A DNA stretch of 64,000 bases from Pseudolysinimonas sp051954455 (GTDB lineage: Bacteria; Actinomycetota; Actinomycetes; Actinomycetales; Microbacteriaceae). This document shows positions 26,071 to 33,923 of the stretch, piece by piece. The position numbers were made by a program, and so were the translations under genes. Location: contig NZ_JBQCHS010000017.1 of the NCBI RefSeq assembly GCF_051954455.1, positions 1 to 64,000 on the forward strand, read 5' to 3'. The notes beneath the pieces were generated by a model that was given only the letters and a program-made list of their open reading frames with translations, did no database searches and was not told the DNA's origin. The number at the start of each line of letters is the position of its first letter. Within the stretch, counting starts at the first letter, position 1.

Positions 26071-26940
26071 ATGCCCCGCGACACCGCCGGTCACCTCGTC
26101 CCCGGCCGCATCTCACCGCACCGCGAGGTGCCCGCCTTCATTCCCCGTCCGGAATACGTGGGCAAGGCGGAGCCCGACGAGCGCGGCGTCGGCAATCTGT
26201 ACTCCCCGGAGGAGGTGGAGCGGATCCGACACGCCGCTCGGATCGCCGCCCAGGCCGTCGAGGTCGCCGCCGCCGCGATCGCGCCGGGGGTCACCACCGA
26301 TCGGCTGGACGCGATCGTGCACGAGTACCTGGTGGCGCACGGGGCCTACCCCTCCACGCTCGGCTACCGCGGATTCCCCAAGTCGAGCTGCACCTCGGTC
26401 AACGAGATCATCTGCCACGGCATCCCCGACGACACCGCGCTCCTCGAGGGCGACGTCGTGAAGCTCGACGTCACCGCCTACGTCGACGGCATGCACGGCG
26501 ACCTCTGCGCGGCGTACCCCGTGGGCGACGTGTCGGCCCAGGCCGCCCTGCTCATCGAGCGGACGCGCGAGGCCATGATGCGTGGCATCCGCGCCGCGGC
26601 TCCGGGCCGCGAGGTGAACGTCATCGGACGCGCGATCGAGAGCTACGCGAAGCGCTTCGACTACGGGGTCGTGCGCGACTACACGGGTCACGGGGTCGGG
26701 CGCGCGTTCCACACGGGGCTTGTCATCCCGCACTACGACGCCGCGCCCGCGTACGACACGGCCATCGAGCCGGGCATGGTCTTCACGGTCGAGCCGATGC
26801 TCACGCTCGACGGGAGCTCCTCCTGGGACCTCTGGCCGGACGACTGGACCGTGGCGACCCGTAGCCGCGCGCTCACCGCCCAGTTCGAGCACACGATCCT
26901 CGTCACCGAGACGGGGACCGAGATCCTGACCCTGCCCTAG
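26071..26940 (+). CDS. map: Methionine aminopeptidase, type I
   Basis: Removes the initiator methionine from nascent proteins. 289 residues: an N-terminal extension of about 45 residues, then the pita-bread domain. Metal ligands are recognisable in KLDVTAYVDGMHGDLC (two Asp), TGHGVGRAFH (His), VEPM (Glu) and QFEHTILV (Glu); the substrate-binding His is in ICHGIPDD. The stop overlaps that of the convergent fgd gene by three bases. Starts at an ATG 11 bases from the divergent small gene. Confidence 0.95.
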   Translation: MPRDTAGHLVPGRISPHREVPAFIPRPEYVGKAEPDERGVGNLYSPEEVERIRHAARIAAQAVEVAAAAIAPGVTTDRLDAIVHEYLVAHGAYPSTLGYRGFPKSSCTSVNEIICHGIPDDTALLEGDVVKLDVTAYVDGMHGDLCAAYPVGDVSAQAALLIERTREAMMRGIRAAAPGREVNVIGRAIESYAKRFDYGVVRDYTGHGVGRAFHTGLVIPHYDAAPAYDTAIEPGMVFTVEPMLTLDGSSSWDLWPDDWTVATRSRALTAQFEHTILVTETGTEILTLP

Positions 26941-27944
26941 CTGCGCAGCGCCGGGAGGATCTCCTCGCCGTAGAGGCGGAGGAAGCGCTCCTGATCGGGC
27001 CCGGGCGCGTGGAAGACGAGGTGGGTGAAACCCATGTCGACGTACTCGCGGATGCGCGCGGTGTGCTCCTCGACGTCGTCCGAGACGATGAACCGACTCG
27101 CGGTCCGCTCGACCGGGAGCGCGTCGGCGAGCCGCTGCATCTCCACCGGGTCCTCGACGCCGGTCTTCTCGTCCGGCGTGAGGGCGAGCGCGCCCCAGAA
27201 CCGGGTGTTCTCGGCGGCGTGCTCAAGGTCGTGATCGAACGACACCTTGACCTCGAGGAGCCGGTCCACCTCGGCGTCCTCGCGGTCGGCCTTGTCGATG
27301 CCCTCCTCGAGCGCCGGGATCAGGGTGTCGACGTACAGCTCGCGTCCCTTGCCGCTCGTCGTGATCCAGCCCCGGGCGATCCGGCCGGCGAGCCGCGTCG
27401 CGGCCGGGCCGGCGCCGGCGATGTAGATCGGGACCTCGACCTCCGGCTTGTCGTAGATCGTCGCGCGCTCGGTCGAGTAGTAGGTGCCCTGGTAGTCGAC
27501 GCGGTCCTCGCGCCACAGGGTCTGGATGAGGTCGACGGCCTCCTTGAGGCGGGCGAAGCGCTCCTTCTGCTCCGGCCAGTCGATCCCGAGCGGCTTCTCG
27601 TTCATGGCCTCACCCGAGCCGACGCCGAGGATCACGCGCCCCGGATAGAGCTCGCCGAGGGTCGCGAACGCCTGCGCCACGACCGCGGGGTGGTACCGGA
27701 AGCTCGGGGTCAGCACGCTCGTGCCCATCACGATGCGCGAGGTCGCGGCACCGAGCGCCCCCAGCCACGGGAGCGCGGCCGGGGCATGCCCGCCGTCGTG
27801 CCGCCACGGCTGCAGATGGTCGCTGACGAACACCGAGTCGAAGCCGTGCTCCTCGGCCTGCACGCCGTAGCGCAGCAGCTCCGAGGGTCCGAACTGCTCC
27901 GCCGACGCCTTGTATCCGAACTTGAGGGGACGCGAACCTGTCAC
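26937..27944 (-). CDS. fgd: F420-dependent glucose-6-phosphate dehydrogenase
   Basis: Luciferase-like flavin-family enzyme that oxidises glucose 6-phosphate and reduces coenzyme F420. 335 residues. The N-terminus KFGYKASAEQFGPSELL, the segment VSDHLQPWRHDGGHAP near residues 40-55, GTSVLTPSFRYHPAVVAQAF and TSGKGRELY agree closely with mycobacterial Fgd1 as I remember it, including the His of the DHxQPW motif and the active-site Glu of GSGEAMNE. The GTG at 27944 is preferred over one 9 bases upstream because TAGCGT lies 7 bases before it. Divergent from ppgK, which makes its substrate. Confidence 0.9.
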   Translation of the reverse strand: MTGSRPLKFGYKASAEQFGPSELLRYGVQAEEHGFDSVFVSDHLQPWRHDGGHAPAALPWLGALGAATSRIVMGTSVLTPSFRYHPAVVAQAFATLGELYPGRVILGVGSGEAMNEKPLGIDWPEQKERFARLKEAVDLIQTLWREDRVDYQGTYYSTERATIYDKPEVEVPIYIAGAGPAATRLAGRIARGWITTSGKGRELYVDTLIPALEEGIDKADREDAEVDRLLEVKVSFDHDLEHAAENTRFWGALALTPDEKTGVEDPVEMQRLADALPVERTASRFIVSDDVEEHTARIREYVDMGFTHLVFHAPGPDQERFLRLYGEEILPALRS

Positions 27945-27951
27945 AGGGCTC

Positions 27952-27957
27952 ACGCTA
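27952..27957 (-). promoter_or_regulatory. -10 hexamer of a probable leaderless promoter (fgd)
   Basis: TAGCGT seven bases before the GTG at 27944. It would overlap the alternative GTG at 27953 and so argues against it. Confidence 0.4.
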
Positions 27958-27994
27958 CGCGTCGGCGGCCTCCCGACGCTGACAGGATGGACTC

Positions 27995-28756
27995 ATGACG
28001 ACGAGGGCCATCGGCATCGACATCGGCGGCACGGGCATCAAGGGCGCGGTGGTCGACCTCGACGCCGGCGAGCTGATCACCGATCGGGTGAAGGTGCCGA
28101 CACCCAAGGGCGGCGAACCCGAGGACATCATCGCGGCGGTCTCGCAGATGGTCGAAGGATTCGGCGACGTGGCCAGCGAGGTCCCGATCGGCGTCTGCTT
28201 CCCGGCCGTCGTCCTGCACGGCGTCACGATGTCCGCCGCCAACGTGTCGAAGAAGTGGATCGGGCTGAAGGCCGAGCAGCTGTTCGAGACGGCGCTCCAG
28301 CGCGACATCGTGTTCGTCAACGACGCGGATGCCGCGGGCGTGGCGGAGGTGCGTTGGGGCGCGGCCAAGGGGCGCGACGGTCTCGTGATCCTGACCACCC
28401 TCGGCACCGGCATCGGCAGTGCGCTGCTCTGGAACGGTCAGCTGGTGCCCAACAGCGAGCTCGGCCACCTCGAGGTCGACGGGCACGACGCCGAGAAGAA
28501 GGCGGCGTACTCGGCGATGGAGCGGGAGGACCTCGACTGGAAGCACTGGGCGAAGCGCCTGCAGAAGTACTACGACACCGTGGACGCGCTCTTCTCCCCC
28601 GACCTCATCATCGTGGGCGGCGGCGTCTCCAAGCACGCCGACGACTTCCTGCCGCTGCTGAAGCTGCGCCCCGAGATCGTGCCGGCGGTGCATCTGAACA
28701 ACGCCGGGATCCTCGGCGCCGCCGCGCTCGCGGGCGACAAGGCCGACGCCGCCTGA
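27995..28756 (+). CDS. ppgK: Polyphosphate glucokinase
   Basis: ROK-family kinase that phosphorylates glucose using inorganic polyphosphate (and usually ATP); cytosolic, typical of Actinobacteria. 253 residues. The phosphate-binding motif GIDIGGTGIKGAVVD is at the N-terminus, VNDADAAG contains the catalytic Asp near residue 110, and TTLGTGIGSALL is the second phosphate motif. ELGHLEVDG replaces the zinc-binding region of other ROK proteins. CAGGAT lies six bases before the ATG. Its product is the substrate of the divergently encoded Fgd. Confidence 0.93.
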   Translation: MTTRAIGIDIGGTGIKGAVVDLDAGELITDRVKVPTPKGGEPEDIIAAVSQMVEGFGDVASEVPIGVCFPAVVLHGVTMSAANVSKKWIGLKAEQLFETALQRDIVFVNDADAAGVAEVRWGAAKGRDGLVILTTLGTGIGSALLWNGQLVPNSELGHLEVDGHDAEKKAAYSAMEREDLDWKHWAKRLQKYYDTVDALFSPDLIIVGGGVSKHADDFLPLLKLRPEIVPAVHLNNAGILGAAALAGDKADAA

Positions 28757-28770
28757 GTCGGAGGGACGCC

Positions 28771-28832
28771 GTGACACCACGTGGTGTCACTGGTGCTTGC
28801 GTTGACACCAATGTGGTGTCACACTGGTGTCA
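28771..28832. promoter_or_regulatory. Tandem palindromic operators upstream of the ribbon-helix-helix gene
   Basis: A perfect 20-bp palindrome, GTGACACCACGTGGTGTCAC, is at 28771-28790. A second dyad, TGACACCA-ATG-TGGTGTCA, is at 28803-28821, and a third half-site, TGGTGTCA, at 28825-28832 runs into the start codon. A TTGACA at 28802-28807 that could be a -35 element is inside the second dyad. Ribbon-helix-helix proteins bind such repeated short half-sites, so autoregulation by the adjacent gene is the simplest reading. Confidence 0.75.
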
Positions 28833-29359
28833 TGGACCTCGATCGCTACGTCACCGACCTCCGCGCCCAGCTCGCCGCGGCCGCCGAGACCGGCGGCGAT
28901 GACGCCCGTGCCCTCGCCGAGCGGCTCAGCACCTCGCTCGACGCCGCTGCGCGACTGGTCCTGCTCGAGGCCCTGAGCGACGCCGCCGGCGAGATCACCC
29001 GCGAGCTCGCCCCCGGCTCGGTCGACGTGCGACTCCGCGGCCGCGATCCCGAGCTCGTCGTGACCCGCCCCGGCACCACGGAGGTCGCGCCGACGCCCCC
29101 GCCGACCGACGTCGCGCCGGCCGACGCCCCCGATCCCCTCGACGACACCGTCAGCTCCCGCACCACGCTCCGGCTCCCCGACCAGCTCAAGGCGCGCGTC
29201 GAGCGCGCTGCGGCCGACGCGGGGATGTCCGTGAACTCCTGGATGGTCCGCGCGATCGCGGCCGCCCTCGACGCCCCGTCCCCCACCGAACCGCGGAGCA
29301 CGCGCATCACCATCAGCTCCGGCCGCACAGGAGACCGCTTCACCGGCTGGGTCCGGTAG
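28832..29359 (+). CDS. Ribbon-helix-helix (CopG/HicB-like) regulator
   Basis: 175 residues. The C-terminal part contains a ribbon-helix-helix DNA-binding motif: the beta strand TTLRLPDQLKARVERAA at about residues 112-128 followed by GMSVNSWMVRAIAAAL. The first 90 residues form an Ala-rich helical domain plus a short strand region of unknown role, and the tail is basic. The ATG overlaps the third operator half-site. First gene of a four-gene rightward set with the DUF4097 protein, ABC ATPase and permease, for which it is the probable local regulator. HicB-type annotations are common but no HicA toxin is nearby. Confidence 0.8.
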   Translation: MDLDRYVTDLRAQLAAAAETGGDDARALAERLSTSLDAAARLVLLEALSDAAGEITRELAPGSVDVRLRGRDPELVVTRPGTTEVAPTPPPTDVAPADAPDPLDDTVSSRTTLRLPDQLKARVERAAADAGMSVNSWMVRAIAAALDAPSPTEPRSTRITISSGRTGDRFTGWVR

Positions 29360-29433
29360 CGCGTCGCCCCCACCCCTCAATTCCGCCGGATGCCGGCGGG
29401 ATCGATCCGTCACGCCCACCTGGAGGTACCGCC

Positions 29434-30270
29434 ATGCCCGCATTCGCCGTCACCGCGCCCGTCGACGCCGACCTGGAGGTCAGCATCGGCTCGCTCGACA
29501 TCGTCGCCTCGGACCGCGCCGACGTCGTCGCCGAGCTCCTGCCCACCCACCCCGGTCGCGCCGGCGACGAGTCGCTCGCCCGCGAGTCGACCGTCTCGTT
29601 CGACGGCGGCCGACTCCGTGTCCGCGTCCCGCGCCGCATCACGCTGTTCGGCCAGTCGGACTCCGTCGACGTGCGCGTCGAGCTGCCGACCGGTTCCCGC
29701 GTCGTCGCCCAGAACAACTACGGCTCCCTGCGCCTCCGGGGCGCGCTCGGCGCGAGCCGGCTGACCGCGAAGTACGGCAACGTCACGGCCGACGAGGTGG
29801 GCGATCTCGTGCTCTCGACGCCCTACGGCACCGCCGAGATCACGGCCGTCACCGGCACGCTCGACGTGACCGCCGGGCACGGGCACGTGCGGATCGGCCG
29901 GGTCGCGGGCAGCGCCCGGCTGCGCGGGGCGCACGGGACGATCGAGCTCGGCGAGGCCGGCGGCGCCGTCGACGCGAGCACGTCGGGCCCGCTCACGATC
30001 GACCGCACGCTCGCCGACGTGACCGCCCGGAGCGCGCACGGCGCCATCCGGATCCGCTCCGCCGAGGGCGGGGTGCTGCAGCTCGAGAACGGCTACGCCG
30101 AGATCGAGGTCGGCGTGCCGGGCGGTGTCGCCGCGTGGGTGGACGCCGCATCCAAGCACGGTGCCGTCCGCAACGAGCTGACGCCCGATCCGGCCGCCGC
30201 CTCCACCGATCGCACGGTCGAGCTGCACCTGCAGACCGACTGGTCGGACGTCATCATCCGCCGTGCCTGA
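29434..30270 (+). CDS. DUF4097 family beta-repeat protein
   Basis: 278 residues of alternating strands and turns with repeated units of the form G-x-V-x-A-x-x-x-G-D/x-L, as in NNYGSLRLRGALG, KYGNVTADEVGDL and TPYGTAEITAVTG, which predict a right-handed beta-helix or beta-solenoid (DUF4097). There is no signal peptide or membrane helix, so it should be cytosolic. A CTGGAGG ribosome site precedes the ATG. Lies between the ribbon-helix-helix regulator and the ABC transporter genes. Function unknown; a binding or scaffold role is only a guess. Confidence 0.85.
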   Translation: MPAFAVTAPVDADLEVSIGSLDIVASDRADVVAELLPTHPGRAGDESLARESTVSFDGGRLRVRVPRRITLFGQSDSVDVRVELPTGSRVVAQNNYGSLRLRGALGASRLTAKYGNVTADEVGDLVLSTPYGTAEITAVTGTLDVTAGHGHVRIGRVAGSARLRGAHGTIELGEAGGAVDASTSGPLTIDRTLADVTARSAHGAIRIRSAEGGVLQLENGYAEIEVGVPGGVAAWVDAASKHGAVRNELTPDPAAASTDRTVELHLQTDWSDVIIRRA

Positions 30271-30302
30271 CGCGGCATCCACCATCACCGAAGGAGAACC
30301 GC

Positions 30303-31094
30303 ATGACCAGCGTCATCGACGTGCGCGGCCTGGAGAAGTCGTTCACGCAGCTGCACGTGCTCCGCGGCGTCGACCTCGCGGTCGAGAAGGGCAGCATCGT
30401 GGCCCTCCTCGGCTCGAACGGCGCCGGCAAGACCACCATGATCCGGATCCTGTCGACGCTGCTGAAGGCCGATGCCGGCTCCGCGGTCGTCGACGGGCAC
30501 GACGTCGCGTCGAGTCCCGCCGCCGTCCGCGAGGCGATCAGCCTGACCGGGCAGTTCGCCGCGGTCGATGAGAAGCTGAGCGGCCGCGAGAACCTCGTGC
30601 TCATCGCGCGACTGCGCGCCCAGCGGGATCCCGGCGCCATCGCCGACCGGCTCCTCGCCCGGTTCTCGCTGACGGAGGCCGGCGGCCGCAAGGTCGCGAC
30701 CTACTCGGGCGGGATGCGGCGCCGGCTCGACATCGCCATGAGCCTCATCGGCGACCCGTCGGTGATCCTCCTCGACGAGCCGACCACGGGCCTCGATCCC
30801 GAGGCCCGCAACGAGGTCTGGGACACCGTGAAGCAGCTCGCCCGGGGCGGTACCACGGTGCTGCTCACCACCCAGTACCTCGAGGAGGCGGAGCAGCTCG
30901 CCGACCGGATCGCGATCCTGCACCGCGGTCGGATCATCGTCGACGGCACCCTCGCGGAGCTCCGCGCGCTGCTGCCGGCGGCGACCACGGAGTACGTCGA
31001 GAAGCAGCCGAGCCTCGAGGAGGTCTTTTTCGCCCTGACCGGGGAGAAGGAGACCGAGGAGCACACCGACACCACGAACGGAGAGACGAGATGA
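30303..31094 (+). CDS. ABC transporter ATP-binding protein (DrrA-like)
   Basis: 263 residues. Walker A is LLGSNGAGKTT with K43, the Q-loop is near residue 85 (SLTGQFAAVDE), the signature is YSGGMRRRLD and Walker B is VILLDEPTTGLDP. GQFAAVDEKLSGRENL and the short C-terminal region ending with PSLEEVFFALTGEK are the hallmarks of the daunorubicin-resistance (DrrA) subfamily of drug and lipid exporters. AAGGAG is 7 bases before the ATG. The stop overlaps the permease start, so the two are coupled. Confidence 0.92.
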   Translation: MTSVIDVRGLEKSFTQLHVLRGVDLAVEKGSIVALLGSNGAGKTTMIRILSTLLKADAGSAVVDGHDVASSPAAVREAISLTGQFAAVDEKLSGRENLVLIARLRAQRDPGAIADRLLARFSLTEAGGRKVATYSGGMRRRLDIAMSLIGDPSVILLDEPTTGLDPEARNEVWDTVKQLARGGTTVLLTTQYLEEAEQLADRIAILHRGRIIVDGTLAELRALLPAATTEYVEKQPSLEEVFFALTGEKETEEHTDTTNGETR

Positions 31095-31861
31095 CCCGCT
31101 TCCTGCGCGACACGGCGGCCCTGACCGGCCGGTCGCTCACCCACATCGTGCGGAGCCCCGACACGATCATCACCACGGCGATCATGCCGATCGCGTTCCT
31201 GCTGCTGTTCGTGTTCGTCCTGGGCGGCGCGATCGACACCGGGTCCGGCGCCGGCAAGGGCAGCTACGTCGCCTACCTGCTCCCCGGCATCCTGCTCATC
31301 ACGATCGCCTCCGGCATCTCGTACACGGCGTACCGGCTGTTCCTCGACATGCAGGGCGGGATCTTCGAGCGGTTCCAGTCGATGCCGATCGCGCGATCCT
31401 CCGTCCTCTGGGCGCACGTCGTCACCTCGATCGTCTCGATCCTGGTGTCGCTCGCGCTCGTCGTCGGCGTCGCGCTCCTCATGGGCTTCCGGACCGGCGC
31501 CGGGATCCTCGGCTGGCTCGCCGTCGTCGGCATCGTGACGCTGTTCACGCTGGCGCTCACCTGGCTGGCCGTGATCCCGGGCCTGACCGCGAAGTCCGTG
31601 GACGGTGCGAGCGCGTTCTCCTACCCGCTCATCTTCCTGCCGTTCATCAGCTCGGCCTTCGTACCCACCGCCTCGATGCCGGGGCCGGTCCGCGCGTTCG
31701 CGGAGTACCAGCCGGTCACGTCGATCGTGAACACGATCCGCGCGATCTTCGAGCAGCGGCCGGTGGGCGGCGAGATCGGCATCGCCCTCGCCTGGATGGT
31801 CGGTCTCCTCGTGGTCGCCTACATCATCTCGATGGTGATCTACCGCCGGCGGATCAGCTAG
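31091..31861 (+). CDS. ABC-2 type transporter permease (DrrB-like)
   Basis: 256 residues with six hydrophobic helices and the ABC-2 membrane fold. FERFQSMPIARSSVLWAH near residues 92-109 is the conserved cytoplasmic segment of DrrB-type permeases, and FLPFISSAFVPTASMPG precedes the last helices. Overlaps the ATPase gene by four bases; together they form an exporter, probably of a hydrophobic compound or lipid. Substrate unknown. The gene converges on the APC transporter gene. Confidence 0.9.
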   Translation: MTRFLRDTAALTGRSLTHIVRSPDTIITTAIMPIAFLLLFVFVLGGAIDTGSGAGKGSYVAYLLPGILLITIASGISYTAYRLFLDMQGGIFERFQSMPIARSSVLWAHVVTSIVSILVSLALVVGVALLMGFRTGAGILGWLAVVGIVTLFTLALTWLAVIPGLTAKSVDGASAFSYPLIFLPFISSAFVPTASMPGPVRAFAEYQPVTSIVNTIRAIFEQRPVGGEIGIALAWMVGLLVVAYIISMVIYRRRIS

Positions 31862-31891
31862 CGCTCGAGGTCCCGCCCGCGTTCCTCGCGG

Positions 31892-33823
31892 TCAGCTCAC
31901 GTGCACGTCGGGCCGGCGCTCGCGCCGCGGCTCGGCGCGCCGGAGCACCTCGCGCGTGATGGGCGCCACCTCGCCGATGCCGGTGATGAGGTAGCGGAGC
32001 ATGTTCGATACGGGGTTCCCCTCGGTCCACTCGAAGTAGACGTCCGGCACCACCCCGGTGCGGTCGCGGATCTCGAACAGCACGCTCGCGATCGTGTTGG
32101 GCACGTTGCCGCTCTCGACGCGGAGCACGCGGAACCCCTCGGTCGCGCGCCCCTCGACCACCAGGTCCTCCTCGAAGTCGGAGGAGTCGGCGGGGTGCAC
32201 CTCGAGGAAGATCACCGGCGAGCGCTGCGGGATCCCGGAGTCGCGCCGCTCGTCGGCCGCCTTCTGCACGTACTCGGCGGCGTCGCCCGCGTCGGGCTCG
32301 TTCGCGATCACGCGGATCGAACCGAATTCGTCGGCGTCCTCCGTGACGAAGTCGAGGGCCTGCGCGTCGAGCGTGACGCTCCGTGCGCGCAGCTGGAACG
32401 AGCGCTGCACGCGCGACACCACCGACACGACGATGATGCCGAGGATGAAGAGCGCCGCGATCCGCACGCCGTCCGGCCGTTCGATGATGTTCGCGACCGT
32501 CGTGTAGGCGAAGACGAGCGCGACGATCGCGAACACGACCATGCCCACCCGGCTCCGTCGATGCAGCGCGGACAGCCACACGGCGACGGTCGCGGAGGTG
32601 ATGAGCACGAGCACGCCGGTCGCGTAGGCCCCGCCCTGCGCGTTGACGTCGGCGCGGAACACGAGGGTGATGACGACCGCGATCACCCCGAAGACGAGCA
32701 CGAGCGGTCGGACCGCGGCCGCCCACTGCGGCGCCATTCCGTAGCGGGGCAGGTAGCGCGGCACGAGGTTCAGCAGGCCCGCCATCGCCGACGCCCCGGC
32801 GAACCACAGGATCGCGATGGTGCTCACGTCGTAGACGGTGCCGAACACCGGGCCCAGGTAGTCGTGCGCGAGGAGCGCGAGGGCACGGCCGTCGGCGGCG
32901 CCGCCCGGCTTGAACTCCTTCTGCGGGATCAGCACGGTCGTGGCGAAGCTCGAGGTGATGAGGAAGGCGCTCATGATGACGGCGGCCGTCGTGAGCAGCT
33001 TCTTCGCCCCCGAGATGCGCCCGGCGGGAGTGTGCGGGTCGTCGTCGGGCCGCCCCGTGATCTGCGGCATGACCGCGACCCCGGTCTCGAACCCGGAGAG
33101 CCCGAGCGCGAGCTTCGGGAACACCAGGAGCGCGATCCCCACCATGATGAACGGATTCGCGTTCTGGCGGGTGAGAGCGCCCCACCAGTCCTGCACCAGC
33201 ACGGGATGCCCGCCCACGTGCGCCAGCGCAACGACGATGACGACGGCGTTCAGGGCGAGGTAGACCGCGACGAGCACCGTCGAGATGCCGATCGCCTCGC
33301 GGAAGCCCTTGAGGAAGACGGCCGCCAGCAGGGCCACGAGCACCAGGGTGACGGCGATGTTCTGGCCGTGCAGCCAGGACGGCGCGAACGGGTTGGCGAT
33401 CGCGTGCGCGGAGGCGTCGGCCGCCGACAGCGTGATCGTGATCATGAAGTCGGTGGCGGCGAACCCGAGCAGCACGAGCACGAAGAGCTTGCCGCCCCAC
33501 CACGGCAGCAGCCGTTCGAGCATGGCGATCGATCCCTCGCCGCGCGGGCTCTCGCGGGCGACGCGGCGGTAGACGGGCAGTGCGCCCAGCAGGGTGAGCA
33601 GCACGAGCACGATCGTCGCGAGCGGCGAGAGGAGCCCCGCCGCCACCGCCGCGATGGCGGGTTGGTAGCCGAGGGTCGAGAAGTAGTCCACGCCCGTCAG
33701 GGTCATGACCCGCCACCACGGATGCGTGTGACCGACGTTCTCGACGTGCGGCCCGTCGTGCGCGGCGGTCGCCGCCATGTCGCGCATCAGCCAGGATCGC
33801 GCGCGACGTCGCTCGGAGCTCAC
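31892..33823 (-). CDS. APC superfamily transporter, possibly a potassium transporter
   Basis: 643 residues from the GTG at 33823, which has AGGA 8 bases upstream. About 12 membrane helices fill residues 45-480; the first contains GVDYFSTLGYQPAIAAVAAG, placed like the unwound helix-1 region of KimA-type transporters. A cytosolic C-terminal domain of about 165 residues follows (RSVTLDAQALDFVTEDADEF onward, first half only quoted). Amino-acid permease is the default label. Potassium transport is suggested by the location beside kdp and by shared upstream boxes with kdp; this is inference. Divergent from a DUF6611-like gene. Confidence 0.8.
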   Translation of the reverse strand: MSSERRRARSWLMRDMAATAAHDGPHVENVGHTHPWWRVMTLTGVDYFSTLGYQPAIAAVAAGLLSPLATIVLVLLTLLGALPVYRRVARESPRGEGSIAMLERLLPWWGGKLFVLVLLGFAATDFMITITLSAADASAHAIANPFAPSWLHGQNIAVTLVLVALLAAVFLKGFREAIGISTVLVAVYLALNAVVIVVALAHVGGHPVLVQDWWGALTRQNANPFIMVGIALLVFPKLALGLSGFETGVAVMPQITGRPDDDPHTPAGRISGAKKLLTTAAVIMSAFLITSSFATTVLIPQKEFKPGGAADGRALALLAHDYLGPVFGTVYDVSTIAILWFAGASAMAGLLNLVPRYLPRYGMAPQWAAAVRPLVLVFGVIAVVITLVFRADVNAQGGAYATGVLVLITSATVAVWLSALHRRSRVGMVVFAIVALVFAYTTVANIIERPDGVRIAALFILGIIVVSVVSRVQRSFQLRARSVTLDAQALDFVTEDADEFGSIRVIANEPDAGDAAEYVQKAADERRDSGIPQRSPVIFLEVHPADSSDFEEDLVVEGRATEGFRVLRVESGNVPNTIASVLFEIRDRTGVVPDVYFEWTEGNPVSNMLRYLITGIGEVAPITREVLRRAEPRRERRPDVHVS

Positions 33824-33829
33824 CCGACC

Positions 33830-33886
33830 ATCCTGACGGAGGTTCCGTGCGGATCCGCTGCGCACGCGTCAGGATTCCGTCAGGAT
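33830..33886. promoter_or_regulatory. CGTCAGGAT boxes between the APC transporter and the downstream gene
   Basis: CGTCAGGAT occurs at 33867-33875 and 33878-33886 as a direct repeat with 11-bp period, and inverted (ATCCTGACG) at 33830-33838, next to the APC gene start. An 11-bp direct repeat is what OmpR-family response regulators such as KdpE usually bind. The same box recurs before kdp at 34408-34448. Confidence 0.6.
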
Positions 33887-33923
33887 CGGCGCTCCCCCGC
33901 CCCGCCGCGCGCAGCATCGGGGC

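Noticed and set aside
28832..29359. A type II toxin-antitoxin pair based on the HicB-like regulator
   Set aside because: The next gene is a 278-residue beta-repeat protein, not a HicA-like toxin, and no small toxin frame lies on either side.
33824..33923. A c-di-AMP (ydaO-type) riboswitch before the KimA-like APC gene
   Set aside because: Only 100 bases separate it from the divergent gene, the GTG has its ribosome site inside the box region, and none of the conserved riboswitch segments is visible.
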